The translations under genes were made by a program, and so were the position numbers. DNA of 23,113 nucleotides from DAOTXK01 sp034435395 (GTDB taxonomy: Bacteria; Chloroflexota; Anaerolineae; Aggregatilineales; Ch27), in contig DAOTXK010000340.1 of NCBI GenBank assembly GCA_034435395.1, positions 1-23,113 of the forward strand, given 5' to 3'. The notes below the pieces were generated by a model. That model saw nothing but the letters and a program-made list of their open reading frames with translations. It made no database searches and was not told where the DNA came from. This document shows, piece by piece, positions 8,729 to 16,529 of the stretch. Numbering within the stretch: position 1 is the stretch's first letter; each line of letters begins with the position of its first letter.

Positions 8729-9625
8729 ATGCGAGATAGCGATCAAGAACAGGAAATGCTCCGGCAATTGGCCCAGTGGGGGGAAAAACGGGCCTCGATT
8801 CGAGCCATGCTGTTGACCAGTTCACGCGCCACCCCACTGGGATCGGTTGATATGTTCTCGGATTATGACGTTATCCTGGTGGTCACGGACATCGAGCCGT
8901 TCTTTAGTGATAGAACCTGGCTGGAGGAATTCGGGCCGGTGCTGGTGCTGTACCGTGATCCGATTCGACAGGACGGCGACCTTCCAGAGACGGGTTATGT
9001 CACCCAGTACGAGAACGGCCTCAAGATTGATTTCGGCCTCTGGCCGGTCGAACGCTTGCGGCGGGTGGTGGCTGCTCCCAAGTTGCCAGAGGAATTTGAC
9101 GCGGGCTTTCGAGTCCTGCTCGACAAGGACGGCCTGACCGACGGATTGAAGCCCCCGACGTATAAGGCTTACATTCCGACGCCGCCGACTGACAGCGATT
9201 ATCAGGCGGCAGTGGAGGAGTTTTTCCTCGACGCCACTTATATGGCCAAGTTTCTCTGGCGCGACGACCTGATGGCCGCGAAACACCTGCTGGATCACTT
9301 TATGAAGCAAGAACGCCTGCTCCCGGCGCTGGAATGGCACCTGGAGACGGATCATCAATGGTCGGTGAAGCCCGGTCGTTATGGGCAGCGCTTGAAGCGA
9401 TGGTTGCGCCCCGACCTGTGGGTCGAACTGGAAAGTACCTATACAGGGGTGGGTTTGGAAGCCAATTGGGAGGCGCTGTTCCGAACTATTGAGTTGTTTC
9501 GCCGGGTGGCAATCGAAGTCGGCGAGCGTATGGGGTATGCCTATCCGCATGATCTGGATCGGCGGGTGATGGCTTATTTGCAGAAAGTCAAGAATCTTGA
9601 TCGACAGGCCGACATTTTTTCTTAG
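8729..9625 (+). CDS. ANT(6)/AadS-like aminoglycoside nucleotidyltransferase family protein
   Basis: The 298-residue product resembles streptomycin 6-adenylyltransferases. It has the nucleotidyltransferase signature: SSR at 31-33, then DMFSDYDVILVV with Asp45 and Asp47 as likely metal ligands, and LKIDFGLWP with a third Asp at 101. A helical C-terminal half follows, with a YMAKFLWRDDLMAAKHLLDH segment typical of this family. Characterised members transfer AMP from ATP to streptomycin. Whether this divergent chromosomal copy does so is not known. The start at 8729 has an AGGAG site five bases upstream, while a longer GTG-started frame lacks support. It follows the LCP gene by 62 bp without an obvious promoter or terminator and may be co-transcribed. 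No mobile-element sequences flank it. Confidence 0.82.
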   Translation: MRDSDQEQEMLRQLAQWGEKRASIRAMLLTSSRATPLGSVDMFSDYDVILVVTDIEPFFSDRTWLEEFGPVLVLYRDPIRQDGDLPETGYVTQYENGLKIDFGLWPVERLRRVVAAPKLPEEFDAGFRVLLDKDGLTDGLKPPTYKAYIPTPPTDSDYQAAVEEFFLDATYMAKFLWRDDLMAAKHLLDHFMKQERLLPALEWHLETDHQWSVKPGRYGQRLKRWLRPDLWVELESTYTGVGLEANWEALFRTIELFRRVAIEVGERMGYAYPHDLDRRVMAYLQKVKNLDRQADIFS

Positions 9626-9733
9626 TGGCGCAAAAAAACGTCAACACCGCCCTGGTCAACTGCCTCTACTGGTGGAAAGAACAGGGGTTCCAGGTGTCTT
9701 CAGCCCGTCCTGAACAGCGATGACATGGTTCCA

Positions 9734-10153
9734 CTAGTGGTTGGACCGGAGGAACCGTTCGTATGCCCCGTTCCAGAGGTCTGCGGAGCGGGTGAAGCGG
9801 GTGATTCGCACATCAACAAAATGCGCGAACAGCCTCGCCAGAAGCTCAGGAAGCTCGGTCCAGGACTCGCGGCGGATGACCTGCTCAATCTGGTCGGCGG
9901 CCTGCGACACCCAATACCAGCGCTGGCGGAGTTGTTCCGCCTTCATCCAGTAATCGCGTTTTTCCCACACGGCGGCGGAGTCCTCAATGCCCTGTTCGAT
10001 CTGGCGCAGGCACAGGGTGAGATAAGCGGCCATATCCTTGGTTTCTTGGTCGACGGCCTGCTTCTGACTCAAGCGTCGGAGCAGTTCAGCACAGGTCCGT
10101 TTGAGCTGATTACGAATCTTCCCTGGACTGTCGGTGTGGATGATGCGGCTCAT
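9734..10153 (-). CDS. Hypothetical protein, mainly helical, Trp-rich
   Basis: No family is recognised. The 139-residue product starts MSRIIHTDSPGKIRNQLKR and is rich in charged residues and Trp, with predicted helices throughout and no signal peptide or membrane segment. A regular helical pattern (AELLRRLSQKQ, LTLCLRQIEQGIED, YWMKAEQLRQRWYW) suggests a compact cytoplasmic bundle. The ATG at 10153 has a GAGGAA site ten bases upstream and a strong promoter about 40 bp further up, which support it as a real gene and not a shadow frame. It converges with the nucleotidyltransferase gene and diverges from the M16 peptidase gene. Similar sequences seem familiar to me as a conserved hypothetical of Chloroflexota, but I cannot confirm this. 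Confidence 0.75.
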   Translation of the reverse strand: MSRIIHTDSPGKIRNQLKRTCAELLRRLSQKQAVDQETKDMAAYLTLCLRQIEQGIEDSAAVWEKRDYWMKAEQLRQRWYWVSQAADQIEQVIRRESWTELPELLARLFAHFVDVRITRFTRSADLWNGAYERFLRSNH

Positions 10154-10190
10154 GCGGTGACCATTCCTCGGCAATCGGATAGACGGTAGA

Positions 10191-10219
10191 ACCTTACTCG
10201 TCCGGGAACGGGCTGTCAA
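10191..10219 (-). promoter_or_regulatory. Promoter of the 139-residue hypothetical gene
   Basis: On the minus strand a perfect TTGACA (10214-10219) is followed after 17 bases by TAAGGT (10191-10196). Transcription would start near 10184, about 30 bases before the ATG. Confidence 0.65.
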
Positions 10220-10280
10220 GCCTTTGCTGCCGTGACAGACGAGCAACCATCATGGAGCGGCGGAGCCGGTCGCCAGGGGG

Positions 10281-10309
10281 CTGTCAGTACGGGGAAAGGA
10301 CAGTATACT
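10281..10309 (+). promoter_or_regulatory. Promoter of the M16 peptidase-lipoprotein pair
   Basis: CTGTCA (10281-10286) and TATACT (10304-10309) are separated by 17 bases. The -35 matches 4 of 6 and the -10 matches 5 of 6 consensus positions. The predicted start point near 10316 lies about ten bases before the first ATG (10326), so that start would have almost no leader. The next in-frame ATG is at 10395. Confidence 0.6.
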
Positions 10310-10325
10310 CATTGTAACGTTGGCG

Positions 10326-11810
10326 ATGTTAAAGCGCTTGACTCTGGATAGGGACTGGTTTAGGGGTAGTTTTGGGGAGCGCCGACTGTCTGAGATGGTA
10401 GCAGAGATACCCCCGCTTTCACAGGCATCTCGACGGCGCGAACAGGCGATTGCCCAGGTGATCCGTTACCGGCTGGCGAATGGCCTGCAAGTCTGGGCGC
10501 GGCCCCGCCCAGGGAGCGGGACCATCGCCCTGGCGATGCAGATTCCCGTCGGTTCGCGCCATGAAACGGAAGCCAACAACGGCATCAGCCACCTGCTGGA
10601 GCACATGCTCTTTACCGGCACGGAACGCTGGTCCGAGAACGAGGTCGTCGACGTGGTGCGGGGGTGAGGGGGCGTCGCCAATGCGCTCACTGGCGTCAGC
10701 GACACCATGGTTTACCTGCACCTTGATGCCGAGCATTTGCCGCTGGCCCTGGAGTGGCTGTACCAGGTGGTTTTTTGCCCGACGTTAGCCCCGGACAAGC
10801 TGGAGAAGGAACGTAAGGTCGTCATCAACGAGAAGGGCGGGGAGTTCGGGCGGCTGCACAGCCTGTATGAATGGGTGGAGACACGGCAGCTCGGCTGGGA
10901 TGTCAGTCGAGCGGTGCAACGCCGGCTGTTCCCGGAGTCGTCGTTGCTGCTGCCGGTGATCGGCACGGATGCTTCTTTGAAGGCGATTGATCGCACAGCT
11001 CTGCTCAATCACTACCGGCAGCATTACGTCCCTAATAACATGACCCTCATCGCCGTGGGAGAGTTTGCGCCGGAAACGCTGCGTGAGCAGGTTGAAGCGA
11101 TCCTGGGCATCGTGCCGCGCGGCGAGCCGCCGCCGCCTCCGCCGCCAGCCCGGTTCGACCGGACGCCGTTTACCCTGCGCCTGCGCGGGCCTGCGCCCAA
11201 CGAGCAGGGCCAGTTTCTGCTGGGTGCGCCGCTCGGACCGGATAACCATCCCGACCGGTGGGCCTGGTGGGTGCTGGCCGAACTGTTGGAGCGCGCCTAT
11301 ACCCAGGAGATTCGTCATCGTCACGGGCTGACTTATGACGTGAATGTGTATACCAGCCTCTACCCCGAGGGCGGCTATTTCGCCATTTATACGCAGACGG
11401 AGGTCGCCAACTTCCCGATGGTGCGGGAAGTTGTGGAGCGCGGCCTGGCCCGTATGCTGGCTGGCGACTGTGGTGAGGAAGAGCTGGAGGACGCCAAAAC
11501 GATAATGCGGGGCCGGACTCTGCTCAGCTTACAGAGTAACCTTGATCTGGTCTGGTGGTATTCGGTGGATACGTTGATCGTCAATGATGAGGAACCAGTC
11601 CCGGATTATTTCGCCGCGATCCGGGCGGTCAATGCAGATACCCTGCAACGCGTGGCCCAGACCTACCTGCGCCCCGAACAGCGGTTCAGTGTGGTGCACA
11701 ATCCGCTGGTAACACCGCGACGGGCGCGCCCCTGGGCGGCGGCTGGTGTGGCGGCGCTTTCAACGGCCTTACTGGCCTGGCGACGGCGGTCCAAGAGGCG
11801 GCTGGGATGA
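10326..11810 (+). pseudogene. M16 family zinc peptidase interrupted by an in-frame TGA
   Basis: M16 peptidases (insulinase/processing-peptidase family) cleave peptides in a two-domain clamp. The frame contains the zinc motif HLLEH (residues 89-93) in GISHLLEHMLFTGTE and, after the interruption, the third ligand in VVINEKGGE (Glu169), close to the family's usual spacing of about 76 residues. The C-terminal M16 domain follows (RHRHGLTYDVNVYTS). Codon 114 is TGA (10665-10667), inside the conserved GGVANALTGVSDT region. Sequence before and after stays in the same frame, so this is a single substitution and not a frameshift. Other genes here stop at TGA, so it should be read as a stop. The protein ends in a hydrophobic segment and RRRSKRR, suggesting a C-terminal membrane anchor. 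It may be a recent pseudogene or a sequencing error. The stop overlaps the next start by 4 bp. Confidence 0.85.
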
Positions 11811-12811
11811 TAGGCGGTGTGCGGCGCGGCTGGTCGCCCGGCCCTGGCCAGACGGCAATTTTCCTGACGCTGCTCATCCTGTTGATGCTGTCGCTGCTTC
11901 TGTCGGCTTGTTACCGGGGCGCTGCCGCCCCGCCGACACCATTTGACGAGCTTCCCCCACCTCCCAACCTGACACCGCAGCCCGTCGTGATCGATGGCTC
12001 AGCCCTGATGCAGCCGCTGATGGCCGGGTTGGGCACGGCTTTCCAGCGGTTCGCCCCCCAGGTCTCTGTAGTGGTTGGCGCTTCCGGCACGCGCACGGGA
12101 TTTGGGCGGTTCTGCGCGGGCGAGGTGGCGCTGCACGACGCCCTGCGCCCGATCAATGAATCGGAGGAGGCCCTGTGCGGGGCCAACGGTATCGGCTGGC
12201 AGGCCATCACCGTGGCCTATGATGCGGCGGCGGTGGTCGTCTCGGCAGAAAACGCCTTTGCAGGATGCCTGAATCTGGTGCAGCTCCGCAGCATCTGGGA
12301 GGCCGACAGTGTGGTGCAGAACTGGCAACAGGTCCATTTGCAATATGTGGACCTGCCGCTGGTCGCTTATGCCCCGCCCGCCGATTCGCTGGCCTATACG
12401 CTTTTTCAGGAGCGGGTATTGGAGGGCAGGGCCATGCACTGGCCGCTGAACGAAGGCCCGCCGGTGGGCCCGGAGGCCATCGGCTTCCTGCCGCTGGGCC
12501 AGGCCCTCCAGTTAGGCCCGGCGGTGCGGTTGCTGCCTCTGGCGGCCAGCGGCGGCGAGCTGGTAGCCGCTGGCGGGGACTGCATTCTGCCGGAGGAGCA
12601 GACGGTGCTGGACGGGCGTTATCCGCTGGCACGCCCGCTCCTGTTGTACGTGAATGCCATGGGTCTGGCGCAGCCTGAGATCAGGCAGTTTCTGCGTTTT
12701 GTCCTCAGCGCGGAAGCCGATCCGGTCATTCGCGGATGGTATCTTGTCCCCCCCACGGCGGAGAGCCGGGTGCAGGCGGTGGAGCAACTGGGGCTGCTCA
12801 AGCCCGATTGA
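11807..12811 (+). CDS. PstS-like substrate-binding lipoprotein
   Basis: The 334-residue product has an N-terminal hydrophobic signal and a lipobox LLSAC with Cys35 as the lipidation site, followed by a Pro-rich spacer, so it should be anchored on the outer membrane face. The mature part resembles periplasmic phosphate-binding (PstS, type 2 binding fold) proteins: IDGSALMQPLMAGLGTAFQRF, the ligand-loop-like GASGTRTGFGRFCAGE, and GIGWQAITVAYDAAAVVVS. No pstC, pstA or pstB genes follow, so a transport role is not supported by context. Its ATG overlaps the M16 stop (ATGA), which suggests translational coupling. A truncated M16 product would leave ribosomes far upstream, so expression could be reduced. 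The ligand is unknown. Confidence 0.85.
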   Translation: MIGGVRRGWSPGPGQTAIFLTLLILLMLSLLLSACYRGAAAPPTPFDELPPPPNLTPQPVVIDGSALMQPLMAGLGTAFQRFAPQVSVVVGASGTRTGFGRFCAGEVALHDALRPINESEEALCGANGIGWQAITVAYDAAAVVVSAENAFAGCLNLVQLRSIWEADSVVQNWQQVHLQYVDLPLVAYAPPADSLAYTLFQERVLEGRAMHWPLNEGPPVGPEAIGFLPLGQALQLGPAVRLLPLAASGGELVAAGGDCILPEEQTVLDGRYPLARPLLLYVNAMGLAQPEIRQFLRFVLSAEADPVIRGWYLVPPTAESRVQAVEQLGLLKPD

Positions 12812-12827
12812 GCGGCCTGGCGGGGAA

Positions 12828-12880
12828 GCGAACGGGTGCATCTCGTTACCGCCCTGGTGAGATGCACCCGTGTTGTTCGC
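12828..12880. terminator. Large hairpin between convergent genes, possible bidirectional terminator
   Basis: A perfect 11-bp stem (GGGTGCATCTC 12834-12844 with GAGATGCACCC 12859-12869, 14-base loop) is extended by GCGAAC/GTTCGC (12828-12833, 12875-12880) across a 5-base bulge. It lies just after the lipoprotein gene and before the end of pckA on the opposite strand. A second small stem (CGGCC 12898-12902, GGCCG 12907-12911) is followed by GGCGTTTTA on the plus strand. There is no long U tract at the large hairpin. Confidence 0.6.
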
Positions 12881-12917
12881 GCCTGATCCTGAACAGGCGG
12901 CCCATTGGCCGGGCGTT

Positions 12918-14561
12918 TTATAGCTTCGGTCCGGCGGCGCGCACCTCCGGCGGGCAATCGGCGGCGAATTTCTTGAAGTTATCGATATACCGGCTCGCCA
13001 GCTGGCGGTACTTCCGGTAGTACTCCTCCTCACTGGCCCATGACTGGGCGGGGTATAACACACCTTCCGGGACGCCGGGGCAGTGTTTGGGCACCTCGAA
13101 CCCGAAGACCGGGTCTTGGTAGTACTCGACCCCCAGCAGGTCGCCGTTCAGCGCCGCGCTGAGCAACGCCCGCGTGTGGTGAATGCTGATCCGCCTGCCC
13201 ACGCCGTAGCGCCCGCCCACCCAGCCGGTGTTGATCAGCCAGCAGTTCACGCCATAGCGCAGTATCTTGTGTTTGAGCAGGTCGGCATAAAAGATCGGTT
13301 TGTGCACCATAAAGGGCGCGCCAAAACAGGCGCTGAAGGTGATCTCTGGCTCCTCTCCCAGCCCGACCTCCGTCCCGGCGATCTTGGAGGTATAGCCGGA
13401 GATGAAGTGGTAAAACGCCTGGTCAGGGGTCAATCGGGCGATCGGCGGCATCACGCCCTGAGCGTCGCAGGTGAGAAAAATGATGTTCCGGGGATGACCG
13501 CCGCGTTTCTCCGCCACGGCGTTCGGGATATAGTCCAGCGGGTAGGAGGCGCGGGTGTTCTCGGTGATCGCATCGTCATCCAGGTCGATGTGGCGCGTCA
13601 CCGTTTCGTAGACGACGTTCTCCAGAATGGCTCCGAACCGGTGAATGGCCGCGTAAATCTGGGGCTCCGCAGACGCTGACAACTGGATGACCTTGGCGTA
13701 ACAGCCGTTCTCGAAGTTAAACACCCCCTCGTCGTTCCAGCCATGCTCGTCATCGCCGATCAGACTGCGGTTGGGGTCCGCTGACAGGGTGGTCTTGCCC
13801 GTGCCGGATAAACCGAAGAACAGCGCCACGTCGTCAGGGTCTTTGCCCCGGTTGGCCGAACAGTGCATGGTCATCACGCCTTGCAGGGGCAGCAGATAAT
13901 TCATGAGGGTGAAGATCGATTTTTTGATCTCGCCGCCATAGGCCGAATCGCCGATCAGGCACAACTGCTGCTCGAAATTGAGGGCGATGAAGGTGTTGGT
14001 CCGAGTCCCGTCGATGGGTGGGAAGGCCTGGAAGGAAGGCACACAGAGCACCGTGAATTGCGGCACGTGCTGGCGGTACTCCTCCCGATTCTGCGGCAGG
14101 ATGAACATGTTGCGGGAGAAGAGGCTATGCCAGGCATATTCGGTGATGAGGCGAACCGGCAGCCGGTATTCCGGATCGGCGCCGACGTAAACATCCTGCA
14201 CGAACACGTCGCGCCCTTGCAGGAAGCCTTGCAGACGGCTGTACAGCTCGTCAAATTTTTCGGCGCTGATCGGTCGGTTGTATTCGCCCCAATCGATGTG
14301 ATCCTCGGTGGTGCCCTCCCGGACGATGTACTTGTCCTGGGCAGCGCGGGCGGTGTGCTTGCCAGAATTGACCACCACTGGCCCCATGTTGGTGAGACGG
14401 CCTTCGCGGCGGAAGACGATCTCCTCATACAGCGCTTCGGGGGGCAGGTTCCAGTAGACGGTGTTCAGATTGGTCAGGCCATGATTCTTTAACCCGTAGT
14501 CACTCTTGAGTTCAGCGGCCTGATCCTGGGCCGGCGTTTTGATGTTTAGCAGGTTGTTCAT
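12918..14561 (-). CDS. pckA: Phosphoenolpyruvate carboxykinase (ATP)
   Basis: This enzyme converts oxaloacetate and ATP to phosphoenolpyruvate, CO2 and ADP, the entry step of gluconeogenesis, and can run in reverse in anaerobes. The 547-residue length fits the ATP-dependent family. Visible motifs are YGGEIKKS (208-215), the P-loop GLSGTGKTTLS (250-260), the metal-binding SLIGDDEHGW (266-275) and FENGCYAK (283-290). The ATG at 14561 has an AAGGA site about eight bases upstream. It starts 11 bp after the aminotransferase stop, so the two form an operon. Aspartate aminotransferase activity would supply its substrate oxaloacetate. Confidence 0.97.
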   Translation of the reverse strand: MNNLLNIKTPAQDQAAELKSDYGLKNHGLTNLNTVYWNLPPEALYEEIVFRREGRLTNMGPVVVNSGKHTARAAQDKYIVREGTTEDHIDWGEYNRPISAEKFDELYSRLQGFLQGRDVFVQDVYVGADPEYRLPVRLITEYAWHSLFSRNMFILPQNREEYRQHVPQFTVLCVPSFQAFPPIDGTRTNTFIALNFEQQLCLIGDSAYGGEIKKSIFTLMNYLLPLQGVMTMHCSANRGKDPDDVALFFGLSGTGKTTLSADPNRSLIGDDEHGWNDEGVFNFENGCYAKVIQLSASAEPQIYAAIHRFGAILENVVYETVTRHIDLDDDAITENTRASYPLDYIPNAVAEKRGGHPRNIIFLTCDAQGVMPPIARLTPDQAFYHFISGYTSKIAGTEVGLGEEPEITFSACFGAPFMVHKPIFYADLLKHKILRYGVNCWLINTGWVGGRYGVGRRISIHHTRALLSAALNGDLLGVEYYQDPVFGFEVPKHCPGVPEGVLYPAQSWASEEEYYRKYRQLASRYIDNFKKFAADCPPEVRAAGPKL

Positions 14562-14572
14562 GGCAGGTGTCC

Positions 14573-15790
14573 TTACAGCCAGTCTCTGATGAGTTTACGA
14601 TCGCCGATATAAATCTCATTGGGGGCGTTCGGATCGAGCGCCCATTTCATCCGCTCGACGCCTTCGGTGACATCTTTGATCGAGCCTGAGTAGCTCAGGC
14701 GCAGGTGCCCCTCCATGCCAAACTCTTTGCCCGGCACCGTCACTACCAGCGCCTTTTTAAGCAGAAAATTGGCCAGTTCGACCGAGTTCTGGCTGTAGGC
14801 GCGGAAGTCTGGCAGGCAGTAGAAGGTGCCGTTCGGTGGTATAAGCTTAACATCGCTGAACGTGTGGAGCTCGCTGACCATCACATCGCGGTGGTTCTGG
14901 ATGGTCAGCCGCAGGTTCTCCACCACACTCTGGCTGCCAGTCAGCGCGCCCTCCGCCGCCGCCTGCGAAACAACCGGCGGGCAGGAGGTGGTCTGGGCCT
15001 GAATATTGTTCATCACTTCCACCAGCCGGCGGTTGGCGACGGCCCAGCCGATGCGAAAGCCCGTCATGCCATACAGTTTGGAGACGCCATTGACCACGAT
15101 AATCCGGGTGTTTTCGACATCTTTTTTGGTGAATCTGTAGCCGGGCGGGGGCTGCACGCCGTCAAATACCAGCTTGTGGTAGATGTCGTCCATGATCAGG
15201 TAGATGTCCCGGCGTTCGCAAAAGTCGACGATCTGGGCGATGAACTCTTCCGAGTACACCACGCCGGAAGGATTGTTCGGGCTGTTGACAATGATGGCCT
15301 TGGTGTACGAACTGACGGCCTCTTCGATGTCTTCCAGGCGGGGATGGAAGGTGCCATCTTCCGGGGTGACGATCACAGGGATGCCATAGACCATCCTGAT
15401 CATCTCAGGGTAGCTCACCCAGTACGGAGCCAGCACAATCACCTCGTCCTGGGGGTCGATGATCGCCATCAGAATATTGTAGATAGATTGTTTGGCCCCG
15501 GTTGAGACGATCACATTTTCCGGGGCGACGAGCCGACCGTAATTTTCTTCCGTGTAATGAATGATGGCCTTTTTGAGGGACGGCAGGCCATCAGTGGGCA
15601 CATATTTGATGTCGCCGGTGTTGAGCCTGGCCGCGGAGCTCAGGATCGCCGTGACCGGGGCGGTGTTTTTGGGTTCACCCGTGCCCAGGTGAATCACCGG
15701 CTGGCCTCGCTGCCGCAAGAGGCTGGCTTCCTCGTTAAGTTTCAGGGTGGGCGATTCCTGGATGGACCGGGCCAATTGACTGATGCTCAT
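14573..15790 (-). CDS. Class I PLP-dependent aminotransferase, probably aspartate aminotransferase
   Basis: The 405-residue product is a fold-type I aminotransferase. It has LGTGEPKN (35-42), the STGAKQSIYN loop (96-105), NSPNNPSG (169-176) with the cofactor-contacting Asn, the DDIYHKL segment (201-207) and VVNGVSKLYGMTGFRIGWA with Lys238 as the PLP Schiff-base lysine and Arg246 downstream. A C-terminal LRLSYSG contributes the likely substrate-carboxylate Arg. These features fit the aspartate aminotransferase Ib group, but aromatic or other amino donors cannot be excluded by reading. The ATG at 15790 is backed by AGGAGG ten bases upstream. Its operon partner pckA uses oxaloacetate, which favours aspartate as the amino donor. 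A promoter-like element lies about 100 bp upstream. Confidence 0.93.
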   Translation of the reverse strand: MSISQLARSIQESPTLKLNEEASLLRQRGQPVIHLGTGEPKNTAPVTAILSSAARLNTGDIKYVPTDGLPSLKKAIIHYTEENYGRLVAPENVIVSTGAKQSIYNILMAIIDPQDEVIVLAPYWVSYPEMIRMVYGIPVIVTPEDGTFHPRLEDIEEAVSSYTKAIIVNSPNNPSGVVYSEEFIAQIVDFCERRDIYLIMDDIYHKLVFDGVQPPPGYRFTKKDVENTRIIVVNGVSKLYGMTGFRIGWAVANRRLVEVMNNIQAQTTSCPPVVSQAAAEGALTGSQSVVENLRLTIQNHRDVMVSELHTFSDVKLIPPNGTFYCLPDFRAYSQNSVELANFLLKKALVVTVPGKEFGMEGHLRLSYSGSIKDVTEGVERMKWALDPNAPNEIYIGDRKLIRDWL

Positions 15791-15893
15791 CTCGCATTAG
15801 CCTCCTGTATCAGGCTACGGTGTTGGAGTCTGGCCGTCGAAGTCACGATGGGTTGTCGGGACGGGGGCGCTGGCCTCGTGTAATTGGGGGGGA

Positions 15894-15902
15894 ATTGTAG
15901 CA
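15894..15902 (-). promoter_or_regulatory. Extended -10 promoter of the aminotransferase-pckA operon
   Basis: TGCTACAAT on the minus strand is an extended -10 element (TACAAT, 5 of 6). No good -35 is visible. Transcription would start near 15887, giving a leader of about 97 bases. I see no riboswitch-like fold in that leader by eye. The rest of the 15791-16035 gap shows nothing I can identify. Confidence 0.5.
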
Positions 15903-16027
15903 AATTCTCGTGGATTTGCCCTCAGTAATGTCGCCACGACTTCATTACAAGCTGGCTGGGCAGTGTGCACAAGTACTGGCTAACCGGCGGGGCAGCCGGA
16001 GAGTCGGGGCGGGCGGGGGCTGTGGAG

Positions 16028-16064
16028 ACAAAAAAAAGACCCCCCACATGGCAGTAGGGGTCTT
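16028..16064 (-). terminator. Rho-independent terminator of the pilin gene
   Basis: AAGACCCC (16036-16043) pairs with GGGGTCTT (16057-16064) around a 13-base loop. On the minus strand the stem is followed directly by a run of about eight T residues (A run 16030-16037 on the plus strand). It lies 55 bp past the flp stop and is the clearest intrinsic terminator in the window. Confidence 0.9.
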
Positions 16065-16119
16065 GGAATGAAACCGCGGTAGGGCAGCAGGAAGAGCCGC
16101 CCCACCCCTGCCGTAAGAC

Positions 16120-16266
16120 TTACAGCGCGGAAACGATGTTGCTGAAGATGTTTCCGATCGCCGGGCCGAGAAGCGCCAGGATGACGATCACGACGACGGC
16201 GACCAGGACCAGAATCAGCGCGTACTCAACAAGACCCTGGCCCTCTTCACGTGGTAGGTACAGCAT
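16120..16266 (-). CDS. Flp/Fap-type pilin
   Basis: This small gene encodes 48 residues starting MLYLPREEGQGLVEYALIL. It is a Flp/Fap-type prepilin: a short leader ending in Gly9, then a mature N-terminus with Glu at position +5 (QGLVE) and one long hydrophobic helix (about residues 15-36). A TadV-type prepilin peptidase would cut after Gly9, and the mature pilin would be assembled by the Tad secretion system into thin adhesive pili. The ATG at 16266 has a perfect AGGAGG eight bases upstream, a promoter about 55 bp upstream and a strong terminator downstream, so the gene is monocistronic. No tad genes are in the window. It is divergent from the cyclase-regulator gene. Confidence 0.92.
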   Translation of the reverse strand: MLYLPREEGQGLVEYALILVLVAVVVIVILALLGPAIGNIFSNIVSAL

Positions 16267-16325
16267 TGAAAGATGCCTCCTGAATGAGTGATGAAAGTAC
16301 GATAGCCTTTTGAGGGGCTACCAGT

Positions 16326-16354
16326 ACGGTAGCATAAAAGCGGACAGCCGTCAA
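16326..16354 (-). promoter_or_regulatory. Promoter of the flp pilin gene
   Basis: On the minus strand TTGACG (16349-16354) and TACCGT (16326-16331) are 17 bases apart, with TG one base before the -10 (extended -10). Transcription would start near 16319, giving a leader of about 52 bases that contains the AGGAGG site. Confidence 0.55.
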
Positions 16355-16475
16355 TGCCTTTATATTGTATTTATATAAAATTAACACTTTGTGCTTCGAG
16401 GACCAAATATAAATTAAGGGGTAAAATCATCTTTATGTTACGGCCATGTTTTGTCGTTTTTTACGGACCTGTTGC
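16355..16475. other. AT-rich tract in the divergent pilin/cyclase control region
   Basis: The 396-bp gap between flp and the cyclase gene holds no further gene I can support. Within it this tract is strikingly AT-rich (TATATTGTATTTATATAAAA and later TATAAATTAAGG) compared with its GC-rich surroundings. It begins next to the flp -35 box and lies just upstream of the cyclase -10 element. It could be an UP-element or protein-binding region serving both genes. No clear inverted-repeat operator was seen. Confidence 0.45.
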
Positions 16476-16520
16476 CGGTATTAACACACGTTCGGAGGGA
16501 TGGCAGGGGCTGCCGGTCCC

Positions 16521-16529
16521 TGCTACAAT
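16521..16529 (+). promoter_or_regulatory. Extended -10 promoter of the cyclase-regulator gene
   Basis: TGCTACAAT is identical to the element before the aminotransferase operon. No good -35 is visible. Transcription would start near 16536, about 127 bases before the chosen ATG. Confidence 0.5.

Noticed and set aside
8729..9625. Resistance gene on a mobile element
   Set aside because: No transposase, integrase, attC-like site or flanking repeats were found, and base composition matches the surroundings.
9625..9723. 32-codon GTG-started frame overlapping the nucleotidyltransferase stop
   Set aside because: No ribosome binding site, very short, and no recognisable sequence, although its composition (TALVNCLYWWKEQGF) is protein-like. 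It could be a gene remnant.
10665..10667. TGA read as selenocysteine
   Set aside because: The site is a Gly/Arg-like position in the M16 fold, not a catalytic cysteine position, and no convincing selenocysteine-insertion hairpin was recognised just after it.
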